NCBI GenBank assembly: GCA_947632345.1 | Contig: CANROW010000003.1 | Coordinates: 1 to 60,153 of the forward strand | Length of the DNA: 60,153 nt | Source of the DNA: an uncultured Bacilli bacterium | GTDB taxonomy: Bacteria; Bacillota_I; Bacilli_A; RF39; UBA660 | Direction of reading: 5' to 3' | In this document: one piece after another, positions 9,117 to 17,858 of the stretch | Numbering within the stretch: the stretch's first letter is position 1 | Layout of the letters: every line of letters starts with the position of its first letter | Notes under the pieces: model-generated | Told to the model about the DNA's origin: nothing | Databases searched by the model: none | What the model saw: the letters and a program-made list of their open reading frames with translations, nothing else | Program-made: the position numbers and the translations under genes

Positions 9117-10625
9117 TCATTTTGTATCTGTATTATCTTTAATCAAGTTAGCAACTGGATTGTCTTCTACTAACATATTTAGTAGCTTATTATCTAATTT
9201 TTGACCACTTATCGAAGTATTATTTGCTCCAATCATTACAGAATTCGTTAAGCCAGTTTCTGATCTAATAAAATTATCAACTTTTCTTAAATTAGACATA
9301 TTGGTTTTTGTTTCTGTTTCATATTTATGTCTAGCATTTGAATTGCGATAACGGGCAAAAATTACAAAGTAATAAATAAATCCTGCTAACAAAAATATCC
9401 AATTATAATCAAAATCTATAAACCACATAGCCAAAAATCCCAAAATTTCTACTAAACAAGAAATCCCTACTAATTTGGGAATATGAATTGGTACGCTTCC
9501 CATCGTTTCTTTAGTTCGCGCATTTACAGCAACGTAATGTAATACTTTTTTTTCACCATTTACCTGCAAATAACTGTATAGCCAAACAGGCAAATAGGCA
9601 GCTTTCCACTGTTGTCCTTTAACATCAAGTTGTTCATTATCCCAGGCAACACCACGGTCATATTCTTTGAGGGTATCATTTGCTGCAAATTTGGCGATAT
9701 CCCTAGACTGCGTATCAACTAACGATTTCAACTGATCAATATTTGTATCACGTCTTTCAGACGTAAATCCTTTTAAATAATTTGAGTCAAACTTAACACA
9801 ATTTTCTAAATCAAAAGGCATTATTGCATTTATTACATTGTTGGTTACATCAGATGAAGCATTATTCAATTTATCAGCACTGGATTCCACTGTTAATCCT
9901 TGAATAACTAAATCGAAGTCACGTTCAACATGATAAAGATCCGCGTCATAATATGTCTTCCTATGCTCGCCACTACCGCGATAGTATGTTCTCGTTAAAT
10001 GCTCTCCATTTCCGACGAGATTAACATGGGCATTTGCATCAACAATCATATAAGGCAAATATACACCCATTATATTCTCTGTCGTAAATTCTTGTCTAAA
10101 TTTAGGATGAGCAAAAAATTTCCTTTTTCCTACAAATTTTTCGATTTCTACTTTTGCCTCATCTTTAGATATACCAAAAGGCAATACAACATCAGGAATA
10201 CTTCCATTAGGAATTTGCTGATTTACTGATAAAAAGTTTCGACACCAGTGGCATCTAGCTTGGGTTGCTGAAGCTGTATCGATTACGACTTCAGCACCGC
10301 AACTACTGCATTTAAATGTTACAATGTCGTTAGTATCAGCTACTATATTAGTAGCACCTGCTCCCACTACTTGACCTTGCAATTGACTTAAATCGGCATC
10401 AGCAAGCATTCCTTCTACTTTTTCTGGTTCAAATTCATAACGACAATATCTACATCTCAGTTTACCAGTTTTTAAATTTAAAGATATATCAGTTGCTCCA
10501 CATTTTGGGCACTTATTTTGTCCATTTTCTGAACCAGTATTAACAATTGTGGTATCATTTGATAAATTGGTTTGATTTGCATTATTGGCTATAGAATTTG
10601 TATTGGCATCAAAACCATTTTCCAT
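9117..10625 (-). CDS. Double zinc-ribbon membrane protein, YdjG-like
   Basis: 502 residues. An Asn/Thr-rich N-terminus is followed by two zinc ribbons: CPKCGATD with CRYCRYEF (about 38-65) and CSSCGAEV with CHWCRNFL (about 105-135). A long soluble region (about 145-385) follows, then two transmembrane helices (about 390-430) and a polar tail. B. subtilis YdjG has this kind of ribbon plus membrane layout and acts beside the SPFH protein YdjI in the PspA envelope-stress module. Similarity is by architecture and neighbourhood. It starts 4 bp from the stop of the SPFH gene, so both come from one mRNA. GGGG upstream of the ATG is a modest ribosome binding site. Confidence 0.8.
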   Translation of the reverse strand: MENGFDANTNSIANNANQTNLSNDTTIVNTGSENGQNKCPKCGATDISLNLKTGKLRCRYCRYEFEPEKVEGMLADADLSQLQGQVVGAGATNIVADTNDIVTFKCSSCGAEVVIDTASATQARCHWCRNFLSVNQQIPNGSIPDVVLPFGISKDEAKVEIEKFVGKRKFFAHPKFRQEFTTENIMGVYLPYMIVDANAHVNLVGNGEHLTRTYYRGSGEHRKTYYDADLYHVERDFDLVIQGLTVESSADKLNNASSDVTNNVINAIMPFDLENCVKFDSNYLKGFTSERRDTNIDQLKSLVDTQSRDIAKFAANDTLKEYDRGVAWDNEQLDVKGQQWKAAYLPVWLYSYLQVNGEKKVLHYVAVNARTKETMGSVPIHIPKLVGISCLVEILGFLAMWFIDFDYNWIFLLAGFIYYFVIFARYRNSNARHKYETETKTNMSNLRKVDNFIRSETGLTNSVMIGANNTSISGQKLDNKLLNMLVEDNPVANLIKDNTDTK

Positions 10626-10628
10626 ATA

Positions 10629-11909
10629 CTAAATCCCCAAAATTTGTTTTTTTACTTGGTCATAATCTTCTTGAGTTATAGCTCCAGCATCAAGAAGTTG
10701 TTTCATTTCCATTAAGCGTTGTTGTGGAGTTTGAGCTGGTTGTGTTGCCGTAGGAGCTACCTCCTGTGGTTGCGCTGGAGTTGGTGGTGGTGTAACTGGT
10801 GCTCCTTGAACTGGTTGAACTTGTGCTTGAGGTTGAGCTGGCTGTTGATTAAAGCCAGGTTGATAGCTTGATTGTGTAACTGGTTGTTGTAAATTATTCA
10901 TCATTCCAGATGCAGCGTTCATTCCCATTCCCATAAAGGCCATGGCAGTTCCACCTCCATTTTCACCAGCAGCTTGAATTCCGCGAGCAACAGATTGTTG
11001 CATAAAGGCATTACCACGTGCTCCTGATAAAGCATCAGTTCTCTTAACATCTTTCATCAATTCTTTTGTATCTTCATCATACTCAATAGAGAGAATTGCT
11101 GTTTTGACGATTTGGAGACCACGATCTGATTGCCAATGATAAGCATCTTCAACAGCCTGAGCCATAGCTTGCCCAAATCCTACTTGATCAGCTTGAATTT
11201 TAGACATACGATTTCCTTTATTAGGATCATTCGTATAATTGGCAAAAGCAGCAGATAGTGTTCCGACAACTTCATTGAATAATTGAGTAGCAGCATCATT
11301 ATTATCAGCATCTGCGAAATCAAATACTGGGGCATTAGGTTGTAAATATTTTGTAGGTACAAAATTCTTTATGAACAATAGTGGATCAACAATTTTTAAC
11401 GTATAAGTTCCTCTAGTGATTGCTCCAACTTGTGTTCCAAAAAAGGCATCATCCCAATATATTTCAGATTGTGTTCCAAACATATTATTTGGTATTTCTT
11501 TCAAATTGACATAAAAAGCAAGTTGTTGTGATCCTGGTTGACCACCAAATTTAACTTTTTCCCAAGTTGCTCCAATTGTTGCAGCAAAAACATTATCTCC
11601 AGCAAAGAAAGACTTTGAATTTGGATCATCTGAAGAGTAGATGTATCCCCCTGGTTCAGCAATTAATCCAGTAATAGCTCCATCTTGTAGAGTAACTAGT
11701 GCTGTTCCCTCTGGAACCAGTATTTTACTTCCATTACTTATAATATTTTCATATCCTTTACTATTTTCTCCTCGACCAGCATTTGGTCCTTGTTGAACAG
11801 CTTGAAATAATCCTACTGTTGGTGATACTGATTTTGGACCATAAAACTCCTTCCATTGATCAGCAAAAGTACCTTGTAAAGCATTTGCAAACGCTTTCAT
11901 AAATCCCAT
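10629..11909 (-). CDS. SPFH-domain protein with C-terminal SHOCT motif, YdjI-like
   Basis: 426 residues. SPFH/virion-core-like domain over about residues 30-330: GSKILVPEGTALVTLQDG near the start, then a beta-rich core and IEYDEDTKELMKDVKRTDA. A Gly/Met-rich stretch (about 310-335) and a Pro/Gln-rich linker (about 340-395) follow. The C-terminus is a short SHOCT-type helical hairpin (LMEMKQLLDAGAITQEDYDQ). SPFH proteins form membrane-associated oligomeric scaffolds; B. subtilis YdjI links PspA to the membrane. No PspA homologue is in this window. Good AGAGGA site before the ATG; first gene of the pair with the zinc-ribbon protein. Confidence 0.88.
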   Translation of the reverse strand: MGFMKAFANALQGTFADQWKEFYGPKSVSPTVGLFQAVQQGPNAGRGENSKGYENIISNGSKILVPEGTALVTLQDGAITGLIAEPGGYIYSSDDPNSKSFFAGDNVFAATIGATWEKVKFGGQPGSQQLAFYVNLKEIPNNMFGTQSEIYWDDAFFGTQVGAITRGTYTLKIVDPLLFIKNFVPTKYLQPNAPVFDFADADNNDAATQLFNEVVGTLSAAFANYTNDPNKGNRMSKIQADQVGFGQAMAQAVEDAYHWQSDRGLQIVKTAILSIEYDEDTKELMKDVKRTDALSGARGNAFMQQSVARGIQAAGENGGGTAMAFMGMGMNAASGMMNNLQQPVTQSSYQPGFNQQPAQPQAQVQPVQGAPVTPPPTPAQPQEVAPTATQPAQTPQQRLMEMKQLLDAGAITQEDYDQVKKQILGI

Positions 11910-12094
11910 AAAAAATCCTCTTTTCTTTTTATTGTTTAGAATAGTAGTTAAAAAGTAAAACGCATTTAACTTCTACGTATTCTACTAAAGTGTAACATAT
12001 ACCTTACAAATTTTTACATATTTTTTAATTATTTGACATTTTTTGACTTTTTAGCAGCTCAATTTTAAATATAAAAATATTTTATGTTTATTAA

Positions 12095-12160
12095 TAAAAA
12101 AGACCTTTAAAATTCTTCTAAATAAATCGTAATATCTATTTAGTGAATTTTAATGGTCTT
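12095..12160 (-). terminator. Long terminator after serS
   Basis: Minus strand AAGACCATTAAAATTC pairs with GAATTTTAAAGGTCTT around an inner stem (CTAAATAGAT with ATTTATTTAG), followed by six T. Confidence 0.85.
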
Positions 12161-12172
12161 AATTTAAGCTTT

Positions 12173-13459
12173 TTATTTTTGTGGTTCAATAATTTGTTTT
12201 CCGCCCATATATGGTTGAAGTACTTTAGGTATTTTGATACTTCCATCTTCTTGATAATTATTTTCAATTAGAGCAATTAATCCACGTGGACTAGCTAAGA
12301 CGGTATTGTTTAGAGTGTGAACATAATAAGTTCCCTCATTTCCTTTAGCCCGAATTCCTAAACGTCTTGCTTGAGCATCTCCCAAAGTTGAACAGCTACC
12401 TACTTCAAAATATTTTTGTTGTCTTGGACTCCATGCTTCAATGTCACAAGATTTAACTTTTAAATCAGCTAAATCACCACTGCAACATTCTAGTTGTCTG
12501 ACTGGTATATCTAAATTTCTGAATACATTTACAGTAAAACGCCACATTTTCTCATACCACGCCATTGATTCTTCTGGTTCACAAATAACAATCATCTCTT
12601 GTTTTTCAAATTGATGAACACGATATAATCCACGTTCTTCTAGTCCATGAGAACCACCCTCTTTTCGAAAACAAGGTGAATAAGATGTCATAGTAATTGG
12701 TAACTCTTCAGCCTTTAAAATTTGGTCTTTAAATTTACCTATCATAGAATGTTCACTAGTTCCAATCAAGTATAGATCTTCTCCCTCAATCTTATACATC
12801 ATCGCTTGCATCTCTGGAAAAGACATTACTCCTTCTACTACTGCTGAATGGATCATAAATGGTGGAATCGCATAAGTAAATCCTTGCTCAATCATATAAT
12901 CTCTACCATAGGCGATCATCGCTTCGTGTAAACGGGCAATATCACCCATTAAATAGTAGAAACCTTCACCACTAGTACGACCTGCCGCTTCTTTATCTAA
13001 ACCATTCAAAGACTCAATAATATCAGCGTGATATGGAATATCATATTTAGGAACAACGGGATCACCAAAGCGTTGCACTTCAACATTTTCACTATCGTCT
13101 TTACCGATTGGCACACTATCGTCAATAATATTAGGAATGACCATCATTCTTGTTTTTACCGCATCAGCAAGTTCCATTTCTTGTTGCTCTAGTTCTACTA
13201 ATTTATCATTGATATCTTTTACTTTCTCTTTCATTTCATTAGCTTCATCGATCTTTTTTTCACGCATTAAAGCACCAATTGATGAACTGATGTTATTTCG
13301 CTCACTCCGCAAATTATCTCCCTCTTGTTTTAACTTGCGTTGTTTTTCGTCTAGTTCAATTACTTCATCAACTAATTTTATCTTTTCATCTTGAAACTTT
13401 TTCTTAATGTTTTCCTTGACCTTATCAGGATTTTCTCTTACAAATTTTATATCTAACAT
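12173..13459 (-). CDS. serS: Seryl-tRNA synthetase
   Basis: 428 residues, full length. The N-terminal tRNA-binding coiled coil spans about residues 28-105 (Lys/Glu-rich heptads). The class II catalytic core follows: GTSEHSMIG and CFRKEGGSHGLEERGLYRVH (motif 2), then the C-terminal GNEGTYYVHTLNNT and SPRGLIALIENN with the motif 3 Arg. Charges tRNA-Ser with serine in the cytosol. It starts 2 bp after the stop of the DUF1653 gene and is expressed through the serine T-box leader at 13712-13900, so it should rise when uncharged tRNA-Ser accumulates. Confidence 0.97.
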   Translation of the reverse strand: MLDIKFVRENPDKVKENIKKKFQDEKIKLVDEVIELDEKQRKLKQEGDNLRSERNNISSSIGALMREKKIDEANEMKEKVKDINDKLVELEQQEMELADAVKTRMMVIPNIIDDSVPIGKDDSENVEVQRFGDPVVPKYDIPYHADIIESLNGLDKEAAGRTSGEGFYYLMGDIARLHEAMIAYGRDYMIEQGFTYAIPPFMIHSAVVEGVMSFPEMQAMMYKIEGEDLYLIGTSEHSMIGKFKDQILKAEELPITMTSYSPCFRKEGGSHGLEERGLYRVHQFEKQEMIVICEPEESMAWYEKMWRFTVNVFRNLDIPVRQLECCSGDLADLKVKSCDIEAWSPRQQKYFEVGSCSTLGDAQARRLGIRAKGNEGTYYVHTLNNTVLASPRGLIALIENNYQEDGSIKIPKVLQPYMGGKQIIEPQK

Positions 13460-13461
13460 AT

Positions 13462-13695
13462 CTAATCTTCCTTTCTCATAAATCGATATTTTTGACCTGT
13501 CACATTATCTTTGCGCATCGAGACGTCTTCATTAGACAAAAAGCTCGATATCGGACGAGCCCAAACTTCACCACGATGTCTATAGATAATCATCTGTTCA
13601 AGGCTTTCTGAATGTTTAGCAATCTCAATAATTTCCATGACATCACCCTTAAAGTGTTGCCACTTGCTACCAATAATTATTTCTTCATTGCGCAT
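13462..13695 (-). CDS. DUF1653 protein
   Basis: 77 residues. Matches the DUF1653 pattern: HFKGDVMEIIEIAKHSES, then IIYRHRGEVWARPISSF and a short C-terminal YRFM segment. These are small single-domain cytosolic proteins of unknown function that often act as stand-alone genes. Strong GGAGGAG before the ATG. Unusually it is the first cistron behind the serS T-box, with serS 2 bp downstream, so its expression would follow serine tRNA charging. Whether it has any role in serine or tRNA metabolism is unknown. Confidence 0.85.
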   Translation of the reverse strand: MRNEEIIIGSKWQHFKGDVMEIIEIAKHSESLEQMIIYRHRGEVWARPISSFLSNEDVSMRKDNVTGQKYRFMRKED

Positions 13696-13711
13696 AATCT
13701 CCTCCTAAAAT

Positions 13712-13900
13712 AAAAAACGAGCATGGTCCAAGGAGTGCTAAGCACGGTACCATCCTCTCTTTAACTCATCTAGATAACGGTTGTTAACCGAAAATGATTA
13801 ATTTCACTCATGAGTAGATTTCTATAGGATTATTATTCATTTTCACCAGCCATGAACTCTCTAAAAATAACTATCTATATACTTATCTCAATCAACGTTT
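13712..13900 (-). promoter_or_regulatory. Serine T-box riboswitch (serS leader)
   Basis: Minus-strand transcription attenuator. Stem I has AGAGAG (plus positions 13857-13862) and the specifier loop reads GAAA-TCT-ACTCATGAG, giving specifier UCU (Ser) at 13816-13818. The T-box TGGTACC is at 13746-13752. The antiterminator is AGGA-TGGTACC-GTGC-TTA-GCAC-TCCT (13731-13756) with perfect stems. The competing terminator pairs GAGGATGGTACC with GGACCATGCTC followed by six T (13712-13757). The first ATG lies 17 bp further on. Confidence 0.93.
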
Positions 13901-13992
13901 TATAACTTGATAATAACACAGAATAACTTTAAAGTAAATATTTTGATGAATTAATTACCATTCTATATCGAGAAAAATGATGTCTTTTTACT

Positions 13993-15294
13993 CTACGAAA
14001 ATTCTTTAAACATATTATCCAATTCTTCCTGCTCTTCTTTGGATAACTCTTTTGATTCCATATCTTGATTAAACCAACTTGGCAAATTTTCTTTCTTGGA
14101 ATCAATCGTTGGTTTAACTTTATTCTTACTCTCGAGCATCCGCTTAATTTTATCGTGTTCTTTTTTTGCTACTTCCATAGCTTCTTCAACTGTTTCAATA
14201 TTTAATCTACTCCATTGAGCTGCTACTGTATCAACATAATTTTTGGTAAATTTTTGATTATTCATTTTTAAAACATAAGAAATTAAGACATTGACTACTC
14301 CTGGTTTCATTTTGTAATTAATCATCAAGTCTTCAATAATTTTCAATTCTCTAACACTAGGTTCACCATTTTTATATTTACTCTTTAAATAATCATATGG
14401 TGTCGTATTTTCAAAAGTATAAATTTGTTTAGCCCGATTAGAGGTATTACCTTCAGGACTTTTTAAATACTCCGGTTGTTTTGTATAAACGAGGGTTGGT
14501 AACATTCCTCCTGATTCAAATTGATAGAAATTACGACAATTGATGCGCAATTCATTTTTATCAATCATTCCCTTTTCATTAATACTATTTCTAACGAGCA
14601 TCTGCATATTTAAATCATCGATGCCATAGATATACGCTAAATTTTCAATTAACTCACGCGTACTATCATTAAAACATCTCTCATTAATCATACTCTTAGG
14701 AAGACTAGATATTAACAAGTTAAAATCGACGTGTTTATCAAGAGAAATACCATTTTGATTTCTTTCGATAATATTGTCATTTTCATTGAAAACATTTCCT
14801 CTTACACTTGAGAAAACACTATTAAAGTTAGCAGTTATATCCTCATAATCTTTTAAATTAATTTTGGGTATTCGATAATAACTAACAATTTTATCATATT
14901 CTTTTTTACCTATATTGTTATATAAGACAATGTTCAAAATCGGATGATTTAGAAATTCAGATGCTGACATAGGTGAATACAAAACATAGACATAGTTATT
15001 GACATCATCTTTCTTAACATAAGTCTTTAATAATCCGACGGCCTCTAATTTTTCACGTGCAATGACAATATTTTCTAATTTAGCTTGCATCGTTGCCATG
15101 AGGTGATGATGGGTCTCTTCGTTAGACATTATCTCGCGTTTCAATAAATCATCAATTAAAGTGAAATAAAGACTGACAGCTGTATGTCCAATAATTGGTT
15201 GATACAAAGTCGTTACAAGTTTTTTATCATTTTCAGTGATGATAGTCCTATTGACAACAACATATGTATCAGCTGGCAAAATAGTACTAGACAT
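13993..15294 (-). CDS. dnaB: Replication initiation/membrane attachment protein DnaB (DnaD family)
   Basis: 433 residues. The N-terminal winged-helix DnaB/DnaD-type domain includes LYQPIIGHTAVSLYFTL. The C-terminal DnaD-like domain includes IEDLMINYKMKPGVVNVLIS followed by YVDTVAAQW, the YxxxIxxxW-type DNA-binding motif. Gram-positive DnaB helps load the replicative helicase at oriC and at restart sites. Start choice: the GTG at 15303 abuts the GAGGAA ribosome binding site with no spacer, whereas the ATG at 15294 has a nine-base spacer. The usual partner dnaI does not follow; the serS T-box unit does. It sits at the edge of the accessory island and has its own promoter. Confidence 0.88.
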   Translation of the reverse strand: MSSTILPADTYVVVNRTIITENDKKLVTTLYQPIIGHTAVSLYFTLIDDLLKREIMSNEETHHHLMATMQAKLENIVIAREKLEAVGLLKTYVKKDDVNNYVYVLYSPMSASEFLNHPILNIVLYNNIGKKEYDKIVSYYRIPKINLKDYEDITANFNSVFSSVRGNVFNENDNIIERNQNGISLDKHVDFNLLISSLPKSMINERCFNDSTRELIENLAYIYGIDDLNMQMLVRNSINEKGMIDKNELRINCRNFYQFESGGMLPTLVYTKQPEYLKSPEGNTSNRAKQIYTFENTTPYDYLKSKYKNGEPSVRELKIIEDLMINYKMKPGVVNVLISYVLKMNNQKFTKNYVDTVAAQWSRLNIETVEEAMEVAKKEHDKIKRMLESKNKVKPTIDSKKENLPSWFNQDMESKELSKEEQEELDNMFKEFS

Positions 15295-15315
15295 ATCAAT
15301 CACTTCCTCAAGTTA

Positions 15316-15344
15316 ATTATATGAAATTATTCATTTGAAAACAA
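15316..15344 (-). promoter_or_regulatory. Promoter of dnaB
   Basis: Minus-strand TTGTTT, 17-bp spacer, TATAAT. It lies between the last island gene and dnaB, so dnaB need not depend on island transcription. No terminator is seen in this gap. Confidence 0.65.
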
Positions 15345-15381
15345 GGTACAATTTTTCATAGTTAGAACTAAAATTCTTTTA

Positions 15382-16155
15382 TTACTGGCTATCAATTTTC
15401 TTAACTAATTGTTTGTTCTTATTCACACGATAGTCTTTAACTATTTTTTGGGTGATGGGATCTAATACTGTAATATCAACAGGAGTTCTTTTAAGAATGT
15501 CTACTCTATTTTTTTCAATTAAATCTTCCAATTTCTCCCGATCTACCCATTCTCTATTTATAATTCCCTGTTGATCAATTGATGGATTAATTGCTATTTC
15601 CATATCCACATCGCCAATAGCGTTATACGACAATTTAAATACAAACAAATCATTAGAAAAAATAGAAGTTTTATTACGTTCAGGTAAATAGAATGGAGCT
15701 GTACCTATCTCAGAAAATTGATAATAATCATACATTCTTTCCAAATCACTAAAGATTTGTTTTAAATTTTCATAATTGTCTCTAACAAATCTTTTTACAT
15801 CCCCTTTTGAGGCATCAAGTCTTTCAGAATAAATGACGTCATTATCATGATCTTTTTTTATGGTGGCAAAATCATAATATGTATTATTGAAAACATTAAT
15901 CATTGAGTATTGAGCTGTAGCTAAACACATAACATCAATCTTTTGTTTTACTGGTATTAAACCAAAAGCTTTTGTTTTTAGTTGGAGAGACTGGGCTGCT
16001 CTATCTTCAAACGACCGCAATTCATCAAGTTTATCATCAACTATTTGATATAATTCAAAAGCACTAATGACATCATTTTGGCATAAATCGCCATATATTT
16101 CTGGACGCAATAAATATTCCTTTATTAGATTTAATATTCTTGTGTATACATCCAT
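15382..16155 (-). CDS. Tandem paralogue 3 of unknown island family
   Basis: 257 residues; unrecognised family shared only with the two upstream neighbours (16235-17002 and 17076-17837). Conserved features are N-terminal YTRILNLIKEYLLR, DLCQNDVISAFELYQIVDD, a Leu/Gln-rich helix with LGLIPVKQK in the siblings (here FGLIPVKQK), FVRDNYENLKQIFSDLER, a C-terminal REWVDREKLEDLIEKN, and the ending KKIDSQ. No signal peptide, membrane helix or catalytic signature is evident; the ends look helical and the middle mixed. AAGAGG site before the ATG. Last gene of the nine-cistron island operon. Most similar to the 16235-17002 copy. Confidence 0.8.
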   Translation of the reverse strand: MDVYTRILNLIKEYLLRPEIYGDLCQNDVISAFELYQIVDDKLDELRSFEDRAAQSLQLKTKAFGLIPVKQKIDVMCLATAQYSMINVFNNTYYDFATIKKDHDNDVIYSERLDASKGDVKRFVRDNYENLKQIFSDLERMYDYYQFSEIGTAPFYLPERNKTSIFSNDLFVFKLSYNAIGDVDMEIAINPSIDQQGIINREWVDREKLEDLIEKNRVDILKRTPVDITVLDPITQKIVKDYRVNKNKQLVKKIDSQ

Positions 16156-16176
16156 AACGAAACCTCTTAAAAATAA

Positions 16177-16221
16177 CTACTTCTTCTTGAATAGCGTCTT
16201 AGATAAATTAGCTGATTCAAT
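16177..16221 (-). repeat. Fossil 3' end of ankyrin gene between paralogues 2 and 3
   Basis: Read on the minus strand this stretch encodes IESANLSKTLFKKK and a stop, nearly identical to the C-terminus IESADSSKTLVKKK of the ankyrin gene at 17859-18590. It has no open frame upstream, so it is a duplicated remnant carried with the neighbouring gene. Confidence 0.85.
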
Positions 16222-16234
16222 GTACATTTTTTTA

Positions 16235-17002
16235 TTACTGGTTATCAATTTTCTTGACTAAATGTTTATTCTTATTCGCACGATAGTCTTCTACTATTTT
16301 TTTGGTGACGGGATCTAATACTGTAATATCAACAGGAGTTCTTTTAAGAATGTCTACTTTATTTGTTTCAATTAAATCTGTCAAATTTTCCCGATCTACC
16401 CATTGTCTATTTACAATTCCCTTTTGGTCAATGGATGGATCAATTGTTATTTCCATATCCACATCGCCAATAGCGTTATATGACAATGTCAATACAAACA
16501 AATCATTTAAAATAGAAGGTCGATGATAATTTCCAGATGAATATGGTGTACCAAGGTCAGAAAATTGATAATAATCATATAATCTTTCTAAATCATTAAA
16601 GATTTGTTTTAAATTTTCATAATTGTCTCTAACAAATTTTTTTACATCCTCTTTTGGTTCGCTAGATTGTTCAAAATAAATGGCTTCATCATTATGATCT
16701 TTTTGTATGGTGGTAAATTCATAATATTTATGATAAAAAATATGAATAGATGAGAATCCAGCATGAGAATAACAATTAACCCTAAGTTTTTGTTTTACTG
16801 GTATTAAACCTAAAGCTTTTGTCTCTAGTTGGAGAGATTTGGTTGCTCTGTCATCAAACGAGCGCAATTCATTAAGTTTATCATCAACTATTTGGTATAA
16901 TTCAAAAGCACTAATAACATCATTTTGGCATAAATCGCCATCTATTTCTAGACGCAATAAATATTCCTTTATTAAATTTAATATTCTTGTGTATTCATCC
17001 AT
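16235..17002 (-). CDS. Tandem paralogue 2 of unknown island family
   Basis: 255 residues. The same architecture as its siblings: YTRILNLIKEYLLR, GDLCQNDVISAFELYQIVDD, LGLIPVKQKL, FVRDNYENLKQIFNDLERLY, RQWVDRENLTDLIE, and a Lys-rich C-terminus ending KKIDNQ. The variable region is around residues 85-150, where the three copies differ in length and sequence, so a recognition or contact surface may lie there. Good AGGAGG site seven bases before the ATG. It is separated from both neighbours by short gaps that contain fossil ankyrin-gene ends. Confidence 0.8.
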   Translation of the reverse strand: MDEYTRILNLIKEYLLRLEIDGDLCQNDVISAFELYQIVDDKLNELRSFDDRATKSLQLETKALGLIPVKQKLRVNCYSHAGFSSIHIFYHKYYEFTTIQKDHNDEAIYFEQSSEPKEDVKKFVRDNYENLKQIFNDLERLYDYYQFSDLGTPYSSGNYHRPSILNDLFVLTLSYNAIGDVDMEITIDPSIDQKGIVNRQWVDRENLTDLIETNKVDILKRTPVDITVLDPVTKKIVEDYRANKNKHLVKKIDNQ

Positions 17003-17016
17003 TACAAAACCTCCTA

Positions 17017-17061
17017 CTACTTTTTCTTGAATAGCGTCTTAGATAAATTAACTAATTCAAT
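17017..17061 (-). repeat. Fossil 3' end of ankyrin gene between paralogues 1 and 2
   Basis: Minus-strand reading gives IELVNLSKTLFKKK and a stop, a second copy of the ankyrin gene tail (compare 17859-18590). It shows that the duplicated unit is ankyrin tail plus the downstream gene. Confidence 0.85.
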
Positions 17062-17075
17062 GTACAATTTTTCTA

Positions 17076-17837
17076 TTACCTGTTATCCATTTTTTTAACT
17101 AGATGTTTATTCTTATTCGCACGATAGTCTTCAACTATTTTTTTGGTGACGGAATCTAATGCTGCGATATCAACAGGCGTTCTTTTAGCAATGGCTATTT
17201 TATTTTTTTCAATTACATCTTTCAAATTCTCCCGATCTACCCATTGTCTATTTACAATTTCTTTTGGGTCAACTGAAGGATTAATTGCGATTTTCATATC
17301 AACCTCGCCAATAGAGTCATATGACAATTTCAATACAAACAAATCACTGATAATAGAAGGTTGATTACAATATTCAGATAAATGTGATATACCTATGTAA
17401 GGAAATTGATAATAATCATACAACCTTTCCAAATTATTAAAGATTTGATTTAAATTGTCATAATTGTCTCTAACAAATTTTTTTACATCCTCTTTTGGTG
17501 CCCAAGATTGTCCCAAATAAAAAGCTTCATCATCACGATCTTTTTTTAAGCAGATAAGTTCATTTTGATAAAAAATATCAATCCTTGAGTATGCGCCAAA
17601 AGAATAACACATAACACTAAGCTTTTGTTTTTTAGGTATTAATCCTAAAGTTTTTGTCTCTAGTTGGAGGGATTGAGCCGCTCTTTCATTAAACGAACGC
17701 AACTCATCAAGTTTATCATCAACTATTTGGTATAATTCAAAAGCACTTATGACACAATTTTGACATAAATCGCCATCTATTTCTGGACGTAATAGATATT
17801 CCCTTATTTGATTTAATATTCTTGTGTATTTTCCCAT
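17076..17837 (-). CDS. Tandem paralogue 1 of unknown island family
   Basis: 253 residues. YTRILNQIREYLLR, GDLCQNCVISAFELYQIVDD, LGLIPKKQKL, FVRDNYDNLNQIFNNLERLY, RQWVDRENLKDVIEKNK and the ending KKMDNR. It is the copy that directly follows an intact ankyrin gene (21 bp gap), so it sits in what is probably the ancestral position. It is the most diverged of the three. Strong AGGAGGGG site. No membrane or secretion signal. The function is unknown; co-transcription with the MoxR/VWA pair is inferred from gene spacing. Confidence 0.8.
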   Translation of the reverse strand: MGKYTRILNQIREYLLRPEIDGDLCQNCVISAFELYQIVDDKLDELRSFNERAAQSLQLETKTLGLIPKKQKLSVMCYSFGAYSRIDIFYQNELICLKKDRDDEAFYLGQSWAPKEDVKKFVRDNYDNLNQIFNNLERLYDYYQFPYIGISHLSEYCNQPSIISDLFVLKLSYDSIGEVDMKIAINPSVDPKEIVNRQWVDRENLKDVIEKNKIAIAKRTPVDIAALDSVTKKIVEDYRANKNKHLVKKMDNR

Positions 17838-17858
17838 GACAACCCCTCCTAAAAATTA

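Noticed and set aside
13731..13743. TTAGCACTCC on the minus strand, similar to half of a CIRCE/HrcA site
   Set aside because: It is the 3' arm of the serS antiterminator (GTGC-TTA-GCAC), with no second CIRCE arm.
15382..17837. CRISPR-like spacing of repeats
   Set aside because: The repeated units are whole genes of about 760 bp with short fossil tails, not short repeats with spacers.
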